Assembly: GCA_910592005.1 (NCBI GenBank)
Contig: CAJVPP010000057.1
Span: 1-54,958 of the forward strand
DNA from: Funneliformis mosseae
Taxonomy: Eukaryota; Glomeromycota; Glomeromycetes; Glomerales; Glomeraceae
Direction of reading: 5' to 3'
Length of the DNA: 54,958 nucleotides
Positions 46,785 to 54,958 of this stretch are shown here, piece by piece. Numbering within the stretch: position 1 is the stretch's first letter; the number at the start of each line of letters is the position of its first letter. The notes beneath the pieces are model-generated. The model was not told the origin of the DNA and made no database searches. It saw nothing but the letters and a program-made list of their open reading frames with translations. The position numbers and the translations under genes were made by a program.

Positions 46785-48969
46785 ATGATGCAGGAAAAAC
46801 AAAATGCAATTGAAATAATAGAGCAATTACTAATCAGAATAGATTTTTCAAAAATTCCCACGTTTGATAATGCGGTGATTAAACGAATTGAGCAGATACG
46901 CGATATATTAACCTCTTTCTATAATAAATGGAACGATGTAATAAGGTAAATTCTAAAAGTTGGAAGTATCTTTCTAAAGAATTTCTCGATCAAACAAAAA
47001 TTTATTTTTAGAATATCTGTGGAGAATGTAATAAAAAAAACCAAATTCACCCATAGAGATGATACGCGATTCATGAAATTATGCCAATCGTTGATTTATA
47101 TTATTATTTCGGATCCGGAAACTTCAAATCTTAGGCTATCCGAATTTAAAAAATATTCACTTGAGACAAGTGAAATGTCAAAAAGTATTTTAAACGCTCT
47201 TGGAAAATCATTTTACATTCTGTTAGAAAATTTACATCGAATTCTAAATTTTCATAACGGGAATAACCTAGAAGTAGATTTACAATGGGTTCAAGTGCTC
47301 TTATTATACAGTTCGCAATTTGTACGAAATATGACAGCGGGTAATCTAATGAAATGTCATGATGAATTGGTCAGCATATGGTTTTTTATAATGGAGAAAC
47401 AAGTTCAATTTACAAGAGATCATCGACAAAATGTTCAATGGAACAAAATCATATCTTGTTTACAAATGATAGCCACGACTTTAACAAATGAATCGGGCAC
47501 GTTTTTATTCATGTCAAATTTAATAATGAATGAAATTTGGACCAAACCTGAAAGTGAACGTTATTGGGATCCGAAGAAATCATCAAATAATATTACTTCA
47601 GAGTTACAAGTAAATAAGCAAAAAAGTTTGTCAGTACTGAAGACAACTGAAATGATGGTTGATAAGGACAATTCATTTATCGACCGAAAAGTAGTTTATC
47701 GGCCGAGGCTACAACTTTATCGTAAAAATTGGACATTCAAGAAACCAATAAGAATTCAGAATACTTGGCAATCGCACTTTGCGAATAGCGTAATTGAGTA
47801 ATTGTTTTATTTTTTATTTTTTTTTAAAAAAATAAAATAAACAAAGGTATATGTGTTTATATATAAAATATTCTTTTTTAAAGTTCTCCTTTAGATGAAT
47901 GTTACGTATCAAATGCAATAAACACAGCAACATTAATTAAGATGTGTTGTCTAAAATCAGGTGAATAATTTATTATATTGATTTAATATTGATTTGATTT
48001 AATACGGTATTTTAATATTTTTTTTTTATTTTAGATTTATTGGCGTTCGATAATGAGAGAGCTAGCGAGTTGATACAGCTACTTATGGATAAATTTACAA
48101 CTGTAGAACCTCCAACTTCAGTAACCATACACTCAATGATACCAAAGGGAACGAAATTACTGAATTCTCGGTAATTATGAATATAACATTCTTGTTCTTT
48201 CCATTATTTCAAGGTTAATTTAAAATTTTTTGATTGGTTCATTTTTGAAATCAAAGTGATTGGATATTGAACGAAGTCTTTAAATCTCATCATCAGTATT
48301 GGATTTTACTCGACTATTTATCCAATGGTATAGTGTTTTTTTCTTTTTTCTATTAAAAAAAGACAATTGAAATAATATTTAACAATTACACGTTTTACTA
48401 GTGAATCATGAAAAATACAGAGAATTACATGATTTTTTGATCCGAGCCCTTTTTGCACATAATATACAATTTTGGCATTTTACTCAAAAATCAGATCCAC
48501 AAGAATGTCGTTTAGAGTTGGATGTTGCTATAAGATTAATAGATTCAATGCGTAAAGTAAGCCTTTATATTAACGAATGTATTTCCTATCCATTTACTAA
48601 TACTTCTTTTTTTTTTTGTTATAGGCAGGAGATATTCGACCTCCTATGACAGAAATTGGAAGGGTGTTGCCATATTTGAATACAAAGGATATATATAATA
48701 TGTTATATGAAGTGTGGAAATTTATAATGGAGAATTGGCAACAATGTCCATATTCCGATAATTTTATGGAGCAACAAGAGAATAATAAAATCGGAGAAAT
48801 CAATTATGAAGAGAGGGTTCGTAACATAATGATAATTGTACAAAAGAACATTTTAAAAGTACCAGATGAATTAGTTCGTTGTATATGTGATGGAACGAAT
48901 AATCAATTACTATCTGAATGGAGTACTCATTGGATCAACTCAATAGACTTGGCAATAAACTGGGATTAA
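46785..48969 (+). CDS. Conserved-looking helical protein, not recognised
   Basis: Seven exons (46785-46945, 47012-47797, 47884-47960, 48035-48170, 48257-48327, 48402-48556, 48625-48969) join in frame to 576 residues starting MMQEKQNAIEIIEQLLIRID. It is almost wholly alpha-helical and soluble, with no signal peptide or membrane segment. Distinctive stretches are LQWVQVLLLYSSQFVRNMTA, DWILNEVFKSHHQYWILLDY and the C-terminal IRPPMTEIGRVLPYLNTKDI followed by a YEVWKFIMENW helix. Seven frame-preserving splices show a real, maintained gene. The helical-repeat style and C-terminal layout recall large complex scaffolds (Integrator or Mediator subunits come to mind), but I cannot support a name. The acceptor of exon 3 (TTAAAG) was chosen over a nearby TTTAG because only it keeps the frame. 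Confidence 0.8.
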
Positions 48970-49156
48970 TACATTAAGTTTTTCTCACGTGTACCTTTTT
49001 ACTATAACTCAGAATAATGACGTTTTTTACTTTCGTAAATTGATGTATTTGATGCAGAGTTTATTTAAAAAAGATTAATTTAATGAATTTAACGTATTTA
49101 AAAAAGCATTCTTTTTTTTTTATAAAAATAAATAATTCAATAAATCAAAATAAAAA

Positions 49157-49902
49157 ATGTCCTCTTCTGATAGCGACTGGTTGTATGACCCATTTTCCTT
49201 GGTTCAAGAAGAACGAGAATCTATTCATTTAGTTCCTGACAATTTTCTCTCTTCTACGGTTAATCACCTTCAAGCTAAAGTAAGTGTTAAAAAATATATA
49301 TATATATATTTATTTTGTAGGGAAAAAAAAAATGGCATTATTTTCTCATTCTGCATTTATTTTAATAGCTTGAAGATTACTGGAGAGGTATATAAAAAGA
49401 AATTTTTTCAATTTCATTTTTTTATCATGTTACAGTACATCACTTTTTTTCTTTTTTGTATTTAGTATCACCAGCCATGGCACAATCTGAAGCGATTCAA
49501 TCAATTGATGTCTTTATCATGACGATTCATTATATTCTCATTAAATCTATTCAAACGCTGGCGTCGTCACCAAAAATTTCCATTACATTCTATAAGCAAT
49601 CTTCTGGTCACATTATCCACGAGATCCCTTGCGAATCGGATCGAAAGATGTTTGATAACTTTAGCGAAATCGGATACAACTTGCTCCATAATAAAAAAAT
49701 TAACGAAAAATGTGAATTACATTTTATTGAAAAATTTAATGGTTATGGGTTCAGGTGGAAAAGGTACTACGATTACAGAAATGAATGCGTAAGGTTGAAT
49801 GTATCTATTAAAACAAAGACTGATGAGATACTACAAAGAGTAAAAATTGCTTCTTTTAATAATGGAGCTAGTAATAATAATGGTGGTGCTAATCACATCT
49901 AG
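49157..49902 (+). CDS. Small protein of unknown function with a 19-nt exon
   Basis: Exons 49157-49279, 49369-49387 and 49466-49902 give 192 residues. The start reads MSSSDSDWLYDPFSLVQEER. The micro-exon encodes LEDYWR plus one base and links a helical segment to VSPAMAQSEAIQSIDVFIMT. The C-terminal half looks like an alpha/beta fold (KISITFYKQSSGHIIHEIPC, FNGYGFRWKRYYDYRNECVR) and ends in an Asn/Gly tail. Reading through exon 1 gives a stop soon after the donor, so splicing is needed. No family is recognised. It sits 187 bp after the helical-protein gene and 133 bp before the Rdx gene, all on the same strand. Confidence 0.75.
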
Positions 49903-50035
49903 CTTTTGATGATAAAAAAAGGTTACTAACCAAAAACGTGAATATTGATTATCATCGTCATACAATATAAATATAAATATAATAAATAATAATAATGATT
50001 TCAGGAATAAGGATTTCAATTTCTTTTAAGAAAAA

Positions 50036-50692
50036 ATGTCAGCGAATCAGTCTACCCAAACCGTCGTTAATTTACCTTTAAATGAAGAGACAATTCAATT
50101 AAGACAAGACGCAATTAAATCTCATCTTCCACGCGTTTCAATCGAATATTGTGTCCAATGTCGTTGGTAAGTCCGGAAAAACGTGTATACATATATACAT
50201 TTGTGTATATATATTTCATTAAATCATTTGTATAGGGTATTACGTGCAGGATGGATGGCACAGGAATTATTAATCACATTTAATGATCTCCTCGGTGAAG
50301 TAGCTTTAATTCCTGGTTCCAAAGCCATTTTCAAAGTTCATATTAATGGAGGTAATATAAATAAATTGATTTTATCTTACAAATATTATAATGGTTAACA
50401 TTGGTGATAAATGTAAATAGAACTTATTTGGGATCGTAAACAAGAAGGAAGATTTCCGGAAATGAAAGAATTGGTGAGATAATATCTTCACATTCTTTTA
50501 CATTATAAATTCTTTAATTAACGTTTTTTTCGCTTTTTATCCTAGAAAACACTTATTAGAAATAAAATTGCTCCTGATATGAATCTTGGTCATAGCGATG
50601 CAGATAAAAAAGGTGAATCCGCCAAAACAACTGCCACCAATGACGACATTAGTGTGAATAAAACAACTGGAGGATGCAAAGATTGTACTTAG
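50036..50692 (+). CDS. Rdx/selenoprotein W-like thioredoxin-fold protein (Cys form)
   Basis: Four exons (50036-50166, 50236-50351, 50421-50473, 50546-50692) give 148 residues. The Rdx (SelWTH) signature is clear: VSIEYCVQCRW with the redox pair Cys39-Cys42, then LRAGWMAQELLITFNDLLGE, ALIPGSKAIFKVHING, ELIWDRKQEGRFPEMKELK. Selenoprotein W has selenocysteine in the second position; here TGT encodes Cys, so no SECIS element is needed. The last residues form a second CxxC (GGCKDCT), an uncommon extension. The likely role is thiol redox control in the cytosol. There is no signal peptide. Confidence 0.92.
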
Positions 50693-51149
50693 CTTAGCCT
50701 TCATGATATTGAATTGTTAAAATTAATAAATACTGTATATATTTATTGAGATTATCTCAAATTTTGATACAATTTATTTCTATAAAAAGATTAATTAAAT
50801 CAGCAAAAATCAAGTTACTTGCCGGGTTATTCAAAAAATTTAATTTATACATGAAATGTATATTAAATAAAATTTTATACAAAAAATTTGAATGATAGAT
50901 ATTCTAATCTAATCTCTAATCCCTAACCATTATTTTATTTTTATCATATACTGTAAGTAATTTTTCTGTTATTTATAATATCATTAACCTATGCAATTTC
51001 TATATTGCATTCAAATTTACATTAACTCATTTTAATTCTTTAATAATTTTGAATCTGTATCGGCCATGATTTAAAAATGTAATAATCTCTGTTGTTTGCT
51101 GCATTTACATTTCCTCCTATAATGAATCATTCAATTTAACATTCACACT
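50693..51149. other. Intergenic region
   Basis: AT-rich, no frame, no structured RNA seen. It separates the Rdx gene from the broken Crinkler-like gene. Confidence 0.5.
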
Positions 51150-51788
51150 GTCACCTTCAGAATTCTCTGATTATGTAATATATACGTTGATCGTGAAGAT
51201 CATCGGTTACCCTAGGCTGGTGAAATCCCAGATTGTTATTCAAAATACCAGGCGAGGCAAACAAGATTTGTTCTTTCATAGAGCATCTGCTCATTAAAAG
51301 GATCACGGATTGCTGTTCCCCAGTCAGCAAGAATAAGTGAATATTCAAATAAGGTGTTTTCGTCTTGGTGAAATACTTTCGCCTCAAAACTTTCCAATTC
51401 ACTTTTAAACTGGGGAAATAAATATTGAAACGTTATCATGCGTAATGTAGTTTGGAATATTCTGAAAGTTTTTACCGTTACTGAATTGTAGAATTTGTGC
51501 CTTGTGATAAGGTTAATATCTTGATAATACTTTAAATCAGCTTGAGTATCATTATATTTAACCTTATATACTGTTGAAGATGAACCCAAACCTAAAAATT
51601 CCCTCAGATGTATATTTGTGTATTGTCCAGAGCTGTGTAAAATCTGATGCTCCTAGGTTCAGGCATTTTGTAGAAGATGAGAGCAATACCCAAAAAGGCG
51701 CAAATTCTTCACGCAATGACTGATGTTGAATAAGGACATTCATTTAATACATTAGTTGGCCCTTATCTACGTCAGCCAAACCACTCTC

Positions 51789-51822
<34 letters not shown>

Positions 51823-52950
51823 CTCTAGAAGCGTTTGCAAAAACATGGGAATGCAGGTTCTATCTTTAACATCATTTTCAAGAAATCTGGCTTAATTCCG
51901 CCAAGGTATGGATTATTTTGTGTATCTTCCACAACGAGTCTTTTATTAAAGCTTGGAGCTCTAATATCAGGTCATTGAACTAATCTTGAACTTCATCTTC
52001 TGTAGCAATTGGTGTGGGAAATCTCGCAGATATTTATTGACTGATCATCATTAGCAAAATAACCAAGGGCTCATCTTACTAAAAAGTATTCCGTGTCAGC
52101 TCTCTCAAGCACGATGCTCTAGTATGCTCTTTCACGTGTTACGGAACTTGAAATGTATAAAATATAGGTGAAATTTCCAAATTTTACAAAAAAACCAGTA
52201 CCTGTATCAAAGTCTTTATTATTAAGCTTGTTATTTCTCTCAAGACAAATCAATGCTTCCGAGTTTTTTCATTTGCTTTTAAAACATTCTGGGTTTCTTT
52301 TGAGTCTTCTCTCCCATCTTTCCGTAAAGAACGTGCTGATGCACTCTCACTGGCAGAGCTACCTGAAAAATCACTGTGAATATAGCATATCGAAATTGCA
52401 ATACATTAAATTAATAAACGTACCATTTGGCCAAAGAGGTCTGCGAGATTCTCTATGGAAGCTGGAAAAAGATGCCATAGAATGACAAATGGTTGGTTAT
52501 CAAGCCAAGACGCGTTTACAAAATTTATTATGACTCACCGGTAGCAGCGGGAAGTTCTACAATAACGTGAATGTGTTTTTGGGCGGATTTGACGATAAGA
52601 AGCAGGAAAAAAAGCACAAGATCAAGGTACCTCCTTGAATTTGACTCAGCTTTCCGATTCTTTTGGATGGTCCACCTGGTATTTCCCATCTTTCAAAGTC
52701 GTCGCAGTATAATCAACTAAGATTGTACTTCTTGACTCCCAGTGTTAGTATCTATGTGCTTATCAATGTTGTTTATTATCTCTTTCAAAAATCCATTAAG
52801 TTGTTCGGCACTCCATACTTTCCTCGACTGTCGGAAGATTAGATGTAGGAACAACATCGAATACGAATTTTTGATCAGCTTATTTGATCATCCAATTGAA
52901 CTTTTTGATAACCAATATTTTGTAAAATGACATGCCGAACTTATTAATAA
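51150..52950 (-). pseudogene. Broken Crinkler-like (CRN) gene with kinase-like C-terminus
   Basis: On the minus strand, recognisable blocks occur in the right order but in different frames. Near 52,830-52,850 is VVPTSNLPTVEE; near 52,560-52,600 is HIHVIVELPAATGE, which resembles the motif ending the CRN header domain. WLDNQPFVILWHLFP and SIENLADLFGQM follow near 52,440-52,510. Then come LVVEDTQNNPYLGGIKPDFL near 51,900-51,950 and LGASDFTQLWTIHKY near 51,620-51,660. Finally a protein-kinase-like part has the glycine loop LGSSSTVYKVKY near 51,560-51,590 and ILADWGTA (DWG instead of DFG) near 51,310. Many stops and frameshifts and a T run of about 31 at 51790-51820 interrupt it. CRN proteins are nuclear-acting effectors known from oomycetes, chytrids and Glomeromycotina. 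This copy cannot make a full protein. Confidence 0.72.
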
Positions 52951-53491
52951 CGTTTTTTATTAAATCAAGCCAGAAGAATTTTTTGCTGTTGTTGTTGAGG
53001 AAATTTTGCTGTTGCGTTGAGAGAAATTTTGCTCAGTAAATGGTTTAAAGTTAACTATGGAATTGAACGCATGGTATTATTAGTTATGTCCTCTCGAGAT
53101 CCAGGTTTATAAAATTAGGTTGAAGTATAGTATTTATTAAGTTTTTTTTTTTAAAGAAACCAAAACCAAAAAAAAACGCGTTTTATATTTTTATGTCGAT
53201 CATTTACTTTAATAGTTTATCATTTTTTATTAATTGAGCTTAATTTTAACTTCTAAATTTTCTTTAGAGATCTTACAAATAATAGATTTATATTATGATT
53301 TTAAACAATGCAAATACTTATTTTAAATAGTATTGATAATAAACATCATCAAATAAAAAAAAATAATTATATTATATGAAGGTATACTACTTAAATTAGA
53401 TTATAATAGCATCACTATATAATTCTAATATCACTCTATATTTTGAATACCATTCTATAATCTAACATAGGTCAAAGGGTGTTCATTATCA

Positions 53492-53525
53492 CACAATTTA
53501 CCAGAAATTTTCTGGATAAATTGTG
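53492..53525. repeat. 34-bp near-perfect palindrome
   Basis: cacaatttaccagaaa is followed by ttttctggataaattgtg. The two halves are inverses apart from one base shift in the middle of each arm. It stands in unremarkable AT-rich DNA with no gene within 500 bp. It may be a tiny foldback element remnant or a protein-binding palindrome. Confidence 0.6.
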
Positions 53526-53651
53526 CTTTTTTTTCATTAAATTTTGTTAAAATGGAGGTAAATAATACTGTTTTACTAAAATTAACCAAAATTAAATATT
53601 CAAATTTTTGAAATTACTTAAATAATGTTATCAATTACATTAAAATAATAA

Positions 53652-53890
53652 TAAAAATCCTAACATTTGACAAAATTTAATAAAGTTACTAAATAAAAAT
53701 CCTAACATTTAACAAAATTACTAAATAAAAATTTTGCATTTTGATAAGATTTAATATAATTACTAAACAAAAATTCTATGTTTTGACAAAACTTAATAAA
53801 TAATACTAAATTACTACAGAAAATCACCTATTTTGACAAAATTTAACTAGATTACTAAATAAAAATTATGGGTTTTGACAATTTAATTAC
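53652..53890 (+). repeat. Imperfect minisatellite, unit about 35-45 bp, about six copies
   Basis: The repeating core is ttttgacaaaatttaa, then a tta.taaataaaaat segment, then three to eight variable bases. Copies begin near 53665, 53707, 53738, 53780, 53831 and 53873. Units differ by substitutions and by small deletions, so the array is old. Confidence 0.65.
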
Positions 53891-54233
53891 ATTTTATATG
53901 GAAATTAAATATTCACAAAGTCAATTAAAGAAATTTTTGATAAATTTTATTCATCAACATACAAATTATTCATTAATATTTTTATATAAGGGATTGTTAC
54001 TGATTATTATTAAATAATGCATGAAATTCAGTTTTTTCTTTTTATATTATAATTATAATTAACATAATTTTTCATTCTTAAGTCTCTTTCTATAGTATTT
54101 CTGTTTATTTTTGATGATTGTTGAATTTATGATTTATTTGCAAAATCTGCTTAAAAATTTATAAATTAAAAATTTATTAAACTATTAAATTAGTAGATTT
54201 TTCATAAAATTGACAATTACTATAACTTTTCTT

Positions 54234-54536
54234 GCTCTTTAATTTTTAAAATACTATTATATGATAATAAGGTTTTTTGACAGTTGTAATCTGTAATCTA
54301 TATAAATTGCAAAGTTATTTTTATATTTACTAAATATATCTTCAACAATAATAATAATTATTAATAATATATGATTGATCATATTCATCAACATTTTTAC
54401 TCCCTGATCTTAAGCTTCTCTTCAAAATACTATCAAATGACAATAAATGTTATTTCAATAGTTATGATTTATAATCTATTTGTATAAAGTATAAAGTATA
54501 AAGTTATTCTTGTATTTATTAAATAAATCTTCAACT
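54234..54536 (+). repeat. Direct repeat pair of about 115 bp
   Basis: 54234-54346 and 54415-54536 share aaaatactat, an ata/aca-ataa segment, tgtaatctata/ttataatctat, aaagttatt.ttgtattta and ataatcttcaac-like ends. The second copy has a threefold 'tataaag' expansion at about 54483-54503. Weaker echoes continue to about 54800. Non-coding. Confidence 0.5.
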
Positions 54537-54958
54537 AATATAATCTGTTATACTTGAAGAATTTTCATATAATTTTCCTTTTTTTTGTTATAAAAGTTAT
54601 GTTTGTAATTTATATGTAGATTCTAATTCAAAAATTTATAAATACAAAGAAGTTATATAATAAATCTTCTGTAATATCTTAGAAAATATTACAATAATTA
54701 CTACTAAGATCTTTATGTAACATCAATACTTGTTATACTCATAATAGATCATCTACTTATGATATTACAAAAGTTATATTAAATTCTGAAATTTACAATA
54801 AAAACATTTAATTATCTGAAATTTCTTCAGTTGAATTATGCCTTTAGATATTAATATATAATATCATTGTTTTCCATTGTGATTAAAAATCTATAAAATT
54901 TTTTAAAAAAAATGTCATTTTAAATTTTACTAAAAGTTTACATAAATTATTACAATTA

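Larger units (their letters stand above)
52951..54958. other. Third AT-rich repeat block, to the window end
   Basis: No gene is supported. The block contains a palindrome, an imperfect minisatellite and a pair of direct repeats, listed separately. Composition falls back to that of the two other repeat blocks. Confidence 0.65.

Noticed and set aside
47870..47900. Acceptor TTTAG before ATGAATG in the helical-protein gene
   Set aside because: It puts a stop in frame at once; the acceptor ten bases upstream keeps the frame and gives DSPLDECYVSN.
50150..50170. Selenocysteine in the Rdx protein
   Set aside because: The second active-site codon is TGT, an ordinary Cys; no in-frame TGA is present.
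52168..52930. Plus-strand frames of 105 and 62 codons as genes
   Set aside because: The complementary strand carries Crinkler-like motifs, so these are shadows of the pseudogene.
53652..53890. CRISPR-like array
   Set aside because: Units diverge along their whole length, spacers are not unique sequence, and the genome is eukaryotic.
1..54958. tRNA, rRNA or CRISPR arrays
   Set aside because: No cloverleaf with a GGTTCGA-type arm, no rRNA-like GC-rich stretch, and no regularly spaced identical repeats; the tandem arrays are imperfect AT-rich minisatellites.

Overview
The window is nuclear DNA from an intron-rich, very AT-rich fungus, most probably an arbuscular mycorrhizal fungus (Glomeromycotina, Rhizophagus irregularis or a close relative). 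The reasons are short spliceosomal introns, dense homopolymer and TnAn tracts, expanded MATH-BTB, cytochrome P450 and Crinkler-like families, a pRiA4b ORF-3-like gene, and sharp alternation between gene islands and almost G+C-free, CpG-free blocks. The species is an inference from gene content and style; no marker gene proves it. All spliced models were built by eye from splice signals, reading frame and family resemblance. Exon edges should be good to a few bases where I list them.

Layout. 1-113: start of an Asn-rich protein that runs off the left edge. 114-8570: repeat-derived AT-rich block with several terminal-inverted-repeat elements. 8571-11759: sparse region with a short structured repeat and one pRiA4b ORF-3-like gene. 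11760-21864: two full-length paralogous P450 genes in opposite orientation around an intracellular-type gamma-glutamyltransferase with several micro-exons. 22423-25300: an intact MATH-BTB gene and a decayed tandem copy. 27206-30263: a FERRY3 (C12orf4)-type gene with a UBA-like segment. 30264-35448: a second CpG-poor repeat block with MITEs and degenerate direct repeats. 35449-50692: a dense housekeeping cluster: WDR7/rabconnectin-3beta (-), mitochondrial ribosomal protein mS35 (+), a TRIP12-like armadillo protein without HECT domain (-), an unrecognised conserved helical protein (+), a small unrecognised protein with a 19-nt exon (+), and a selenoprotein-W-like Rdx protein (+). 51150-52950: a broken Crinkler-like gene with a kinase-like C-terminus. 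52951-54958: a third AT-rich block with a minisatellite and a palindrome.

How the genes relate. FERRY3 (early-endosome mRNA transport) and WDR7 (V-ATPase regulation on endomembranes) both act on endosomes in animals and lie on either side of the repeat block at 30.3-35.4 kb. The P450s, the GGT and the Rdx protein fit redox, xenobiotic or lipid metabolism. I see no operon-like system. WDR7/mS35 and the armadillo/helical-protein pair are divergent and may share promoters. I found no tRNA, rRNA or CRISPR array.
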